Source: Chloroflexota bacterium
GTDB taxonomy: Bacteria > Chloroflexota > Dehalococcoidia > Lucifugimonadales > Lucifugimonadaceae
Length of the DNA stretch: 38,442 nucleotides
Assembly: GCA_002718415.1 (NCBI GenBank)
Contig: PBEM01000011.1
Coordinates: 1 to 38,442 of the forward strand
Reading direction: 5' to 3'
This document shows positions 1-7,148 of the stretch, piece by piece (position 1 is the first letter of the stretch; each line of letters opens with the position of its first letter). The notes beneath the pieces were generated by a model, which searched no databases, had not been told where the DNA came from, and worked only from the letters and a program-made list of their open reading frames with translations. The translations under genes and the position numbers were made by a program.

Positions 1-120
1 GGAGTCGGAGTCGGAGTCATATTAGGAGTCGGAGTCGGAGTCATATTAGGAGTCGGAGTCGGAGTCATATTAGGAGTCGGAGTCGGAGTCATATTAGGAG
101 TCGGAGTGGGTTTCATATTA
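1..120. repeat. 24-bp tandem repeat, four perfect units plus one degenerate
   Basis: Units begin at 1, 25, 49, 73 and 97. The first four are identical: three GGAGTC hexamers plus ATATTA. The fifth has substitutions (GTGGGTTTC) and a sixth start at 121 decays. It lies in frame in the minus-strand lipoprotein, each unit coding eight residues (NMTPTPTP). The array reaches the window edge, so total copy number is unknown. Confidence 0.95.
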
Positions 121-539
121 GGAATCGGAGTGGGTACAGGTACAGGGCTTGGAACCGTTGTAGGTTTTACGGCTGCTGTTGCAATCACAGTTTCAATCGA
201 TGTGGGTTTTGCAACCTGAACAACTACTGAAGCAGTCGGAGTTACTGTACCTGTCGATTCTGTAACAGTAGATGTAGCAATAGTCTCAATTACAACGGTT
301 GGAGCTACTGCTGGAGTCGACGTCTCTGTGGGAACAACTGTCATCGTCTCAACGGTTGGATCAACAGCATCATCAATTTCCTGCGTTTTTACTATCGTAG
401 TGGCTGCATACTCAACCGAGACATCTGAAAGAACCGCACTATCTATACTAATATCACCATTATCACTGGATGAAATGCAAGCAGATAGAATCGCTACCGT
501 CAGCAGTAATACGAGTATTATTACCATTAGCTTGGACAT
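1..539 (-). CDS. Thr-Pro repeat lipoprotein, N-terminal part (runs off window)
   Basis: Reading leftward from an ATG at 539-537, the frame stays open to the window edge, giving about 179 residues with no stop, so the C-terminus is missing. Residues 1-20 form a short signal peptide (MSK, then a hydrophobic stretch) ending in LSAC, a good lipobox, so the product is probably lipid-anchored and exported. After it come a Ser/Thr/Val/Ala-rich stretch of about 120 residues and then an 8-residue repeat, NMTPTPTP, coded by a 24-base DNA repeat. Such Thr-Pro stalks usually act as extended spacers that hold a C-terminal domain away from the membrane; that domain lies outside the window. The architecture matches the lipoprotein at 14291-15064. 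Base composition differs: 46% G+C by hand count over 181-360, against 28% over 14401-14580 in the paralogue. Function unknown. Confidence 0.8.
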   Translation of the reverse strand, partial: MSKLMVIILVLLLTVAILSACISSSDNGDISIDSAVLSDVSVEYAATTIVKTQEIDDAVDPTVETMTVVPTETSTPAVAPTVVIETIATSTVTESTGTVTPTASVVVQVAKPTSIETVIATAAVKPTTVPSPVPVPTPIPNMKPTPTPNMTPTPTPNMTPTPTPNMTPTPTPNMTPTPT

Positions 540-684
540 ATCGAAATTTTAACCTAACACTTAAATTTAATTAAGTATCTGGGTGAATTATTACTGTAAA
601 AATGGGTAGTTAATTTTTCATAAGGAGTACATTTCTTAAAAGTAGGTAAATTTAGAGAGTTTTTTCTTGAGATTGGCATGAGTT

Positions 685-760
685 TGGTGGAGCCTGCGGG
701 ACTCGAACCCGCTACCTCCTGCTTGCAAAGCAGGCGCTCTCCCAGCTGAGCTAAGGCCCC
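685..760 (-). tRNA. tRNA-Ala (anticodon TGC)
   Basis: Complete cloverleaf on the minus strand. The acceptor stem GGGGCCT pairs with AGGCTCC (one G-U), the anticodon arm is CCTGC-TTTGCAA-GCAGG, and the T arm contains GGTTCGAGTCC. CCA is encoded (685-687). The 3' end faces the compositionally different lipoprotein gene at 1-539. Confidence 0.97.
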
Positions 761-789
761 AATATTTTTAAACACCAATCCATACTATC

Positions 790-818
790 ATAGTAAATAT
801 ATTAACTTTTATTGTAAA
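790..818 (-). promoter_or_regulatory. candidate sigma70-type promoter of tRNA-Ala
   Basis: On the minus strand TTTACA (818-813) is followed after 17 bases by TACTAT (795-790), about 30 bases before the mature tRNA-Ala 5' end. Both hexamers are imperfect and the region is AT-rich, so this is a candidate only. Confidence 0.4.
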
Positions 819-904
819 AAAATAATTTTTTTATAACTATGATTAGAAATTAAAACAATTATAAAGTTATATAATCCTTCTTATAACAATAAAAAGATAA
901 ATAT

Positions 905-1249
905 ATGTCTCCTATCATGTTTGGCTTTGCCATACAAAGAAAAAAAATATTGGAATCGGAAATAGAGCGATTTATTACTGAAATGCCTGCATTTGGAGCT
1001 AAAAAAATTATACTAATTGGTGACTTAGTAAACGGAAAAATTAATTCTGACAGTGGAATAGAATTAATAATCACTCAAGATACTAATGATCCTCATAAAG
1101 ATCGCTCAGATTTCTGGATAACTCATCTTAGGCCTTCTGTTAAAACAGATTTTCATGTGTTCACACCAGAAGAATTTGATTCTTTATGCCTCCAAGATAA
1201 TTTCGTTACACAGTCACTATCATTTGGTGAGACTTTATACGATGGATAA
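905..1249 (+). CDS. MNT-type nucleotidyltransferase-domain protein with degenerate active site
   Basis: A 114-residue protein of the minimal nucleotidyltransferase (MNT) class, normally partner and antidote of HEPN proteins. Residues 39-54 (GDLVNGKINSDSGIEL) align position by position with the family signature GS-x10-SDIDL. The Ser after Gly is Asp40, the first catalytic Asp is Gly51 and the second is Glu53. A later Asp82 in TDFHVFTPEEF sits where the third acidic residue normally lies. Two of three metal-binding aspartates are thus altered, so transferase activity is doubtful. Its end overlaps the HEPN gene start by 8 bases, which suggests translational coupling. ATG at 905 was chosen; ATG at 917 is an alternative, and neither has a strong ribosome-binding site. 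The class is fairly sure; the biological role is unknown. Confidence 0.75.
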   Translation: MSPIMFGFAIQRKKILESEIERFITEMPAFGAKKIILIGDLVNGKINSDSGIELIITQDTNDPHKDRSDFWITHLRPSVKTDFHVFTPEEFDSLCLQDNFVTQSLSFGETLYDG

Positions 1250-1634
1250 AAACTTATCAGTAAATTGGTTCAAGCAATCTGAATATGATTTTAAATCTGC
1301 AAAATCTAATGCTGAAATAGGTAACCACGCATTAGCATGTTTTTTAGCATATGAATCAACTGTAAAAATCGTTAGTGGATATTTATATAATCAAGGAGCA
1401 GAATTTGTTTGGGGCTCTTCTCTTTCTGATCTATGTGAAGATGCTATGGTTTTTGATCCATCATTTGATTTAGTTAAATCCGTAGCAATGCTACTAGATA
1501 AATATTGTTTACCTACTAGGTTTCCTACAAATTTACCAGGAGACCCACCATATGAAGTATATGATAATAATGATTCTTCAAGAGCTATAGAAATAGCAGA
1601 TGAAGTTATCAAAACTATAAAAAGTCGTTTGTAA
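1242..1634 (+). CDS. HEPN-domain protein, partner of the MNT protein
   Basis: I start this gene at the ATG at 1242 (130 residues), because family members begin with W-x-KQ-x-E-x-D-hydrophobic and here NWFKQSEYDFKSAKS follows directly. The longer frame back to 1155 adds unrelated residues inside the previous gene. Residues 30-50 (ALACFLAYESTVKIVSGYLY) match the core helix of PF05168, and residues 89-107 match the characteristic Y-x-PTR-[FY]P...PGDPPYEVY segment. The Arg-x4-6-His motif of RNase-active HEPN toxins is absent, and the usual WGHSL is WGSSL, so a nuclease role is not supported. It overlaps the MNT gene by 8 bases and is followed after 13 bases by the flavin monooxygenase gene. It may be a binding or regulatory module rather than a toxin. 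Confidence 0.8.
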   Translation: MDKNLSVNWFKQSEYDFKSAKSNAEIGNHALACFLAYESTVKIVSGYLYNQGAEFVWGSSLSDLCEDAMVFDPSFDLVKSVAMLLDKYCLPTRFPTNLPGDPPYEVYDNNDSSRAIEIADEVIKTIKSRL

Positions 1635-1647
1635 AAGGAGATTTAAA

Positions 1648-2826
1648 ATGAAATTTGGATTCTTTATGATGCCATTACATCTTCCATCTGAAAACCCTGT
1701 ACTTTCATTTGATAGAGACCTAGAGATGATCCAATATGCTGAAGATTTGGATTATGATGAATTTTACGTTGGGGAACATCATACAGCATCATGGGAGCCA
1801 ATACCATGTCCTGAAATGTTTTTAGCTAAAGCATCAGGATTAACAAAAAATATAAAACTTGGTACTGCTGTTGTAAGCGCACCTATACATCATCCTTTTT
1901 TATTAGCAGAAAGATTTGCATTTCTTGATCAACTTTCAAGAGGTAGAGCTATAATGGGGTTAGGCCCATGTGGTCTTCCTCCTGATGTTAAACTATTTAA
2001 TATTCCACCATCTGAATTAAGGGAAAGATTACATGAATCAATTGAAATAATGGTTCAACTTCTAGAATCAGAAAAACCAGTTTCATATACTGGAAAATAC
2101 TGGGACATAAAAGAAATGTCCATACAAGTAAAATCCTATCAACAACCTAGACTAAAAATGGCTCTCGCTACTTCAGGGAGTCAAAGATCTCTTGAGTTAG
2201 CTGGAAGGTATGGAGCAATACTTTTCTCTCCAATGGCTGCCCAAGGAAAAGGAACTTTACCACTCAAAGATCATTTCTTTCATGCAAAAAAAATTGCAGA
2301 TGAAAATAATCAATCTTTTGAAAAAGAAGATTGGAGATTAGTAACATATATATATTTATCAGAGACTAAAGAGCAAGCTTGGAGAGAAGTAACTGAAAAT
2401 ATTCAAAGAGATATGAAAGAATACTTTTGGGTAATAAATGGAGGAACATTACCTGAGTGGGCAAAAAATAAAAGCGATTCTGAAATTACATCTGAGTTAA
2501 TAGCAGAAAAATCTAGATGGATAATAGGAACACCAGATGATGCAATAGAAGAATTAGAAAAAATAAATACAGAAGTAGGTGGAATGGGAGGTTTAATGTT
2601 AACTACACATGAATGGGTATCTCCAGAAAAACAAAAAAAATCAATAGAATTATTTGCTAGATATGTTATTCCTCATTTTAGAGGCCATACAAAAGATTTA
2701 GTAAATGAATGGGAACATACGAAAAAAATGAGTTCTACGGGAGAATTACCAAGATTACTTGGATCAAATTTAAGTTCTAATTATCCTCTTGGTGGAAATA
2801 GGACTAACATTAACCCTTTAAAATAA
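1648..2826 (+). CDS. LLM-class flavin-dependent (luciferase-like) oxidoreductase
   Basis: A 392-residue TIM-barrel monooxygenase of the bacterial luciferase-like family, which uses reduced FMN (or F420 in some groups) and O2 to oxidise organic substrates in the cytosol. Supporting signs are the N-terminus MKFGFFMMPLHLP, the strand-2 segment FYVGEHHTASWEPIPCPEMF (near residue 40), the IKLGTAVV strand, and HHPFLLAERFAFLDQLSRGR at about residues 77-97. Length is normal. A strong ribosome-binding site, AAGGAG, precedes the ATG. Its stop shares a base with the next gene (TAATG), so it is co-translated with an enolase-superfamily enzyme, which suggests one catabolic route, perhaps oxygenation followed by dehydration or lactone/acid turnover of a carbon source. 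The substrate cannot be read from sequence. Confidence 0.9.
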   Translation: MKFGFFMMPLHLPSENPVLSFDRDLEMIQYAEDLDYDEFYVGEHHTASWEPIPCPEMFLAKASGLTKNIKLGTAVVSAPIHHPFLLAERFAFLDQLSRGRAIMGLGPCGLPPDVKLFNIPPSELRERLHESIEIMVQLLESEKPVSYTGKYWDIKEMSIQVKSYQQPRLKMALATSGSQRSLELAGRYGAILFSPMAAQGKGTLPLKDHFFHAKKIADENNQSFEKEDWRLVTYIYLSETKEQAWREVTENIQRDMKEYFWVINGGTLPEWAKNKSDSEITSELIAEKSRWIIGTPDDAIEELEKINTEVGGMGGLMLTTHEWVSPEKQKKSIELFARYVIPHFRGHTKDLVNEWEHTKKMSSTGELPRLLGSNLSSNYPLGGNRTNINPLK

Positions 2827-3917
2827 TGAAAATCACGGATATAAAATTAACACCACTTAAAATTGGTAAAACTTTAGTAAGGATTCAGACTAATGCCGGT
2901 ATAGAAGGATGGTCCGAAGCCTCTGGATCTAACCAAAGAGAGGGAATCCTATCTTCGTATATTAATCAAATTATAAAACCTTTACTTATTGGAGAGAATC
3001 CAATTGATATAGATAGACATTGGGAAACATTGGCATTAGGAAAAGGAGAGTATGTTTATAGATTACCATCATATATAGTAGGCATCATAGATATAGCTCT
3101 TTGGGATATTATAGGTAAAGAATCTAACTTACCATTACATAGTTTAATGGGAGGAGCAGCGAGAAAAAAAATCCCATTATATTGGAGTGTAGGTAGTGGA
3201 TGGAAAAAAAGTCCTGATGAAATGCTTAAAGATATTAAGAAAGGTTGGGAACAAGGATTTAGAGCTTTTAAGATCAGAATGGACTGGAAAGGATGGAGGC
3301 AAGACTATAATCCAGAAAAAGATTTCTTAATATTTGAAAAAATAAGAAGTTTTTTGCCTGAACATATATATCTTGGTTTTGATGCAAATAATGGATACTC
3401 TGTAAGCACAGCAATACAACAGGGTAGAAGATTTGAAAAATTAGGTATTAATCATTTTGAAGAACCAATACCTCATTATGATTTAAAAGGTCTCAAACAA
3501 ATATCTGATACCCTAGATGTAGCAGTTTCTGCAGGTGAACAAGACGGGTATAGATGGTGGTTCCAATATTTAATTTCGTTAGGAAATCCAGATATTTTAC
3601 AACCCGATATATTAAATGCTGGAGGACCATCAGAAGTGAAGAGGATTTTCGATATTGCAACAAGTTTAAACAAACCCGTAATGCCACATAGTCCTCAGGC
3701 CGGAATAAATAGTATTGCTTCAATTCAAGTTTATTCAACCGTTCAAAATGGTATTAGACCTCATGAATTTTCAACTGAATTTTCTGGAAATTTAGACGAT
3801 ATTTCAGAACTATATGGAAGCCATGTTGTACCAGAAAAAGGAATGATAAACATAAATGATAACCCTGGATTAGGTATAGAATTAAATGAAAAATTAATAC
3901 AAAAATTTAAACTATAA
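2826..3917 (+). CDS. mandelate racemase / muconate lactonizing enzyme family protein
   Basis: A 363-residue enolase-superfamily enzyme, a class that abstracts a proton alpha to a carboxylate with Mg2+ help (racemases, dehydratases, cycloisomerases). Metal ligands are visible as Asp186 (GFDANNGYS), Glu212/213 (HFEEPIP) and Glu238 (SAGEQDGY). The His-Asp dyad of the mandelate racemase subgroup is present as Asp261 (QPDILNAGG) and His288 (MPHSPQAG). The Lys-x-Lys motif at the end of strand 2 reads Lys149-Ile-Arg151 (FKIRMDW), so the second lysine is replaced. An acid-sugar dehydratase-like reaction with the His-Asp pair as base is plausible but not proven. It overlaps the oxidoreductase stop by one base. 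Stop at 3915-3917 is followed by a short convergent gap. Confidence 0.9.
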   Translation: MKITDIKLTPLKIGKTLVRIQTNAGIEGWSEASGSNQREGILSSYINQIIKPLLIGENPIDIDRHWETLALGKGEYVYRLPSYIVGIIDIALWDIIGKESNLPLHSLMGGAARKKIPLYWSVGSGWKKSPDEMLKDIKKGWEQGFRAFKIRMDWKGWRQDYNPEKDFLIFEKIRSFLPEHIYLGFDANNGYSVSTAIQQGRRFEKLGINHFEEPIPHYDLKGLKQISDTLDVAVSAGEQDGYRWWFQYLISLGNPDILQPDILNAGGPSEVKRIFDIATSLNKPVMPHSPQAGINSIASIQVYSTVQNGIRPHEFSTEFSGNLDDISELYGSHVVPEKGMININDNPGLGIELNEKLIQKFKL

Positions 3918-3939
3918 TATTTCGAAAACTATTTTTTAT

Positions 3940-4932
3940 TTATAAGCAATTCATACAACATTTATCTACCCAATGCCCTGGAGTAACTTCTACTAAACCC
4001 ATCTGAATTTTTCCTTCACTACATTGTTTTGATGGATTTGGACATCTAGTCTGAAAAAAACAACCATTAGGTCTATCTATATTACTTGGTAATTCCCCCT
4101 TTAGAATAATGATTTCTTTGTTTTTCTCTAGTTCTGGATCTGGTTCAGGTACAGCTGATAAAAGTGCTTTGGTATATGGATGACGAGGAGAGTTAAATAT
4201 ATTATTAGATTCAGAAATCTCCACTATTTTACCAAGATACATTACAGCTACTCTATCACTTATATTTCTCACTATAGATAGATCATGAGAAATAAATAAA
4301 TAGGCTATTCCTAAATCAATCTGTAACTTTCTAAGTAAATTAAGTATTTGAGCTTGAATAGATACATCTAGAGCTGATACAGGTTCGTCTAAAATTAATA
4401 AGTCAGGCTGAGTGGCTATTGCTCTAGCAATACTTATTCTTTGTCTTTGACCTCCACTAAATTCATGTGGGTATCTATTTAAATAACTTTCACTTAAACC
4501 CACCATTTTTATAAGATTTTTAACTCTACCGATATATTCATCGATATTTTTATATAGTTTATGTACTTTTAGTGGCTCTCCTATAATATCCGAAACTCTT
4601 TTTTTTGGATTAAGAGATCCATAAGGATCCTGAAAAACCATACCTATATTTCTTCTAGCTTTCATTAAATCTTTAGATTTACAAGAATAAATATCAATAT
4701 CGTTAAATATAATTTCACCTGAAATATTCTCTCCAAGTCCCACAATAGATTTTGCTATAGTGGATTTACCTGATCCACTTTCACCCACTATTGAAAAAGT
4801 TTCTCCAGGAAAAATGGAAAATGTTACATCATCAACGGCATTAACCCTACCTATTTCTTTAGGAAAAAAAATTCCACCTTTTAAAGGATAATGTATCTTC
4901 AAATTCTTAATATCTAAAAGAGAATTTACCAT
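3940..4932 (-). CDS. peptide-type ABC transporter ATP-binding protein (DppF/OppF-like)
   Basis: A 330-residue ATPase of the dipeptide/oligopeptide/nickel importer class that would power uptake from the cytoplasmic face. Walker A is GESGSGKST, the signature SGGQRQRISIARA, and Walker B LLILDEPVSALD. The C-terminal oligopeptide-type tail is intact with four cysteines, Cys291-x5-Cys297-x6-Cys304-x20-Cys325, plus Cys326 and Cys329. This tail binds an iron-sulfur cluster in some characterised homologues. It lies downstream of a DppD-like gene on the same strand (63-base gap), so the two form the usual DppD-DppF heterodimer. No permease or binding protein lies beside them. Confidence 0.92.
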   Translation of the reverse strand: MVNSLLDIKNLKIHYPLKGGIFFPKEIGRVNAVDDVTFSIFPGETFSIVGESGSGKSTIAKSIVGLGENISGEIIFNDIDIYSCKSKDLMKARRNIGMVFQDPYGSLNPKKRVSDIIGEPLKVHKLYKNIDEYIGRVKNLIKMVGLSESYLNRYPHEFSGGQRQRISIARAIATQPDLLILDEPVSALDVSIQAQILNLLRKLQIDLGIAYLFISHDLSIVRNISDRVAVMYLGKIVEISESNNIFNSPRHPYTKALLSAVPEPDPELEKNKEIIILKGELPSNIDRPNGCFFQTRCPNPSKQCSEGKIQMGLVEVTPGHWVDKCCMNCL

Positions 4933-4995
4933 AAGAATACTTCTCTTAAATTTAAATAATTTTGTTCTAAAAATTTATTAATTTTAGTAAAATAT

Positions 4996-5841
4996 TCAAT
5001 CCTTCTCATTTATATCTTCTTTTTGAATAGTAGCTAATTCTTTAAATATCGGTCCTGTAATTCTAGGTACAGAATTTAAAAGACCAATAGTATATTTATG
5101 TCTTGGATTCTTATATACGTCTTCACAAGATCCATATTCAACAATCTTGCCCTTATTCATTACTGCAATATTATCGGCATAACGAGCAACTATACCTAAA
5201 TTATGAGTAATTAATAAAACTGAAAGTCCTAAATTTCTTGAAAGTTCCTTGATTAATTCTAAAATTTGGGCTTGAATAGTTACATCCAATGATGTAGTTG
5301 GTTCATCAGCAATTAGTAATGAAGGTTCACAAGATAGAGCCATGGCAATCATAATTCTTTGACGTTGGCCCCCACTAAATTGATGAGGATAATCTTTGAT
5401 TCTACGTTTACCATCTGCTATACCTACCATTTGTAAAAGTTCTAAAACACGATCAATACTAGAATTTTTAGACATGCGTAAATGCTTAATTAAAGATTCT
5501 GAAATTTGCTCGCCTATATTCATAATAGGATTTAGAGAGGTCATTGGTTCTTGAAAAATCATACCTATCTCTTTACCTCTGACTGATTGCATTTCATTTT
5601 CAGATAATTCAAGTAGATTTCTATTATTAAAATAAATTTCACCATTTAACTTTCCCGAATATTTTGGAATCAATCTAATAATAGATAATGCTGTAACACT
5701 TTTACCGCAACCACTTTCTCCAATTAAACCCAATGTCTCTCCTTGTTTAATTTTAAAAGAAATCCCATCTACAGCTTTAACTATCTCTCCGTTAGGAAGA
5801 TTGAAAATAGTTTTTAATTCTTTAATACTCAACAAAGACAT
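4996..5841 (-). CDS. peptide-type ABC transporter ATP-binding protein (DppD/OppD-like), short
   Basis: A 281-residue ATPase with Walker A GESGCGKSV, signature FSGGQRQRIMIAMA and Walker B LLIADEPTTSLD. It is clearly of the DppD/OppD subgroup, which pairs with the DppF-like product encoded just downstream. It stops after YKNPRHKYTIGLLNSVPR plus about 20 residues, so the Cys-containing C-terminal tail of the usual 320-340-residue proteins is missing. The end looks natural because no continuation was seen in another frame. The substrate is unknown. Confidence 0.9.
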   Translation of the reverse strand: MSLLSIKELKTIFNLPNGEIVKAVDGISFKIKQGETLGLIGESGCGKSVTALSIIRLIPKYSGKLNGEIYFNNRNLLELSENEMQSVRGKEIGMIFQEPMTSLNPIMNIGEQISESLIKHLRMSKNSSIDRVLELLQMVGIADGKRRIKDYPHQFSGGQRQRIMIAMALSCEPSLLIADEPTTSLDVTIQAQILELIKELSRNLGLSVLLITHNLGIVARYADNIAVMNKGKIVEYGSCEDVYKNPRHKYTIGLLNSVPRITGPIFKELATIQKEDINEKD

Positions 5842-5967
5842 TAACTTATCTTACTCTTACGAAATAAATAATAAAAATTAAAATAGGTTTTTGAAGTAAT
5901 TAATTTATTTCGGTTTTTGATTATCTAATAGATAATTAATTATCAAAAGAAATTATCTATACTTAAT

Positions 5968-6041
5968 TCCCGGGTGGTCTAATGGTAGGACAGAGGACTT
6001 TGAATCCTCTAGTCCAGGTTCGAGTCCTGGCCCGGGAGCCA
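5968..6041 (+). tRNA. tRNA-Gln (anticodon TTG)
   Basis: A full cloverleaf: acceptor TCCCGGG/CCCGGGA, anticodon arm GAGGA-CTTTGAA-TCCTC and T arm CCAGG-TTCGAGT-CCTGG, with encoded CCA at 6039-6041. It sits on the plus strand between two minus-strand ATPase pairs and ends only 15 bases from the stop codon of the next gene. Confidence 0.97.
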
Positions 6042-6056
6042 AGACAATTTTATTTA

Positions 6057-7124
6057 TTACTTAAGCTCCACCTTAAATCCAGATTCCTCTGTTGCAATAC
6101 TCCAAGGTGTATCAACTACCCAGTGATCAGTTTCAAGTTCTACCAAAGGAGGTCGTTCATTGGCCCATTTATGATTAGAATCAACTTCAAGGGGAGTTCT
6201 TGACATAAAAACATCACCTGGTGGAGGATCTATAGGAGAAACAACCTCTCCAGGTAAAAGAAATTCACTCCTAACTATGTCAGGATGAGAAGGAAGTGCA
6301 GCAGAAACTAAAGCATTTGTGTATATATGTTTAGGATCCTCAAATATTCTTTCTGTATCTCCCATTTCTTGAACAACTCCAAGATACATAACTGCCATTG
6401 TATGACACATATATCTCACAGTAGCTAAATTATGAGCAACCAATAGATATGCAAGACCATGTTGCTCTTGTAAATCAACTAATAAATTCATTATCTGTGC
6501 TCTAATAGAAACATCAAGAGCCGAAACGGGCTCATCAAGGCATATTACCTTTGGATTTAATGCCAATGCTCTAGCCACTCCAATTCTTTGCCTTTGCCCA
6601 CCTGAAAATTCATGAGGATATAAATTTGCTTGATAAGGATTTAAACCAACTTCTTCTAATAAAGTTCCTACCCGTTCTTTAATTTGTGCCTTAGTCTGGT
6701 TGGTAGCTATTTCCAAAGGTTCTCCAACAATACTTCCTACTCTCATTCTTGGATTTAGAGATGACCATGGATCTTGAAAAACAGCCTGAACATTAGTTCT
6801 GAATTCTTTCTTCCCTGCAGCAGACATAGTTGCAACGTCTTCACCTTCATAAAAGATTGAACCCTCTGTAGTATCTTCTAATCCTAACAAAACCTTTAAC
6901 GTTGTAGTTTTACCACATCCTGACTCTCCTACAAGACCGAATGTTTTTCCTCTTTCTATATCAAAAGAAACATCATCAACCGCTTTTAAAAATGTTTTCT
7001 TACCTATCCCGAAAAGATTATTCCCAACGTTATACCATTTTCGTAAATTTCTAACGGATAGTACAGAATCAACTCCAGGCTTACAACCAGGTGCTGATCC
7101 AACTTTATTTTTAGTCGTTGTCAT
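6057..7124 (-). CDS. peptide-type ABC transporter ATP-binding protein (DppF-like) without cysteine tail motif
   Basis: A 355-residue ATPase with Walker A GESGCGKTT, signature FSGGQRQRIGVARA and Walker B VICLDEPVSALD. It has the C-terminal oligopeptide-type tail, but the segment normally reading P-x-G-C-x-F-x-x-R-C-P reads PPGDVFMSRTPLEV, with no cysteines; the usual closing HWV is kept (ETDHWVVDT). The tail fold is therefore probably retained without a metal cluster. It lies 24 bases downstream of the DppD-like gene at 7149, and both show the same loss, which fits a co-evolving heterodimer separate from the 3940/4996 pair. Substrate unknown; no binding protein is adjacent. Confidence 0.92.
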   Translation of the reverse strand: MTTTKNKVGSAPGCKPGVDSVLSVRNLRKWYNVGNNLFGIGKKTFLKAVDDVSFDIERGKTFGLVGESGCGKTTTLKVLLGLEDTTEGSIFYEGEDVATMSAAGKKEFRTNVQAVFQDPWSSLNPRMRVGSIVGEPLEIATNQTKAQIKERVGTLLEEVGLNPYQANLYPHEFSGGQRQRIGVARALALNPKVICLDEPVSALDVSIRAQIMNLLVDLQEQHGLAYLLVAHNLATVRYMCHTMAVMYLGVVQEMGDTERIFEDPKHIYTNALVSAALPSHPDIVRSEFLLPGEVVSPIDPPPGDVFMSRTPLEVDSNHKWANERPPLVELETDHWVVDTPWSIATEESGFKVELK

Positions 7125-7148
7125 AAAATTCCTTTTCCTAAACTAAAA

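Noticed and set aside
1-120. CRISPR-like array
   Set aside because: The units are head to tail with no unique spacers and code in frame for Thr-Pro repeats, so this is a coding tandem repeat.
328-552. Plus-strand open frame of 74 residues
   Set aside because: It lies opposite the lipoprotein gene, which has a signal peptide and lipobox; the plus-strand frame has neither family signs nor a ribosome-binding site.
552-563. 12-base match CCTAACACTTAA, repeated at 12317-12328
   Set aside because: It stands near two gene starts but in opposite orientation relative to them, with no flanking match; probably chance in AT-rich DNA.
554-778. Open frame covering tRNA-Ala
   Set aside because: It reads through the tRNA gene, with typical tRNA-derived residues (LGERLLCKQEVAGSSPAG).
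1155-1241. Upstream 29-residue extension of the HEPN gene
   Set aside because: It is unlike the family, lies inside the MNT gene, and the ATG at 1242 starts at the conserved N-terminus.
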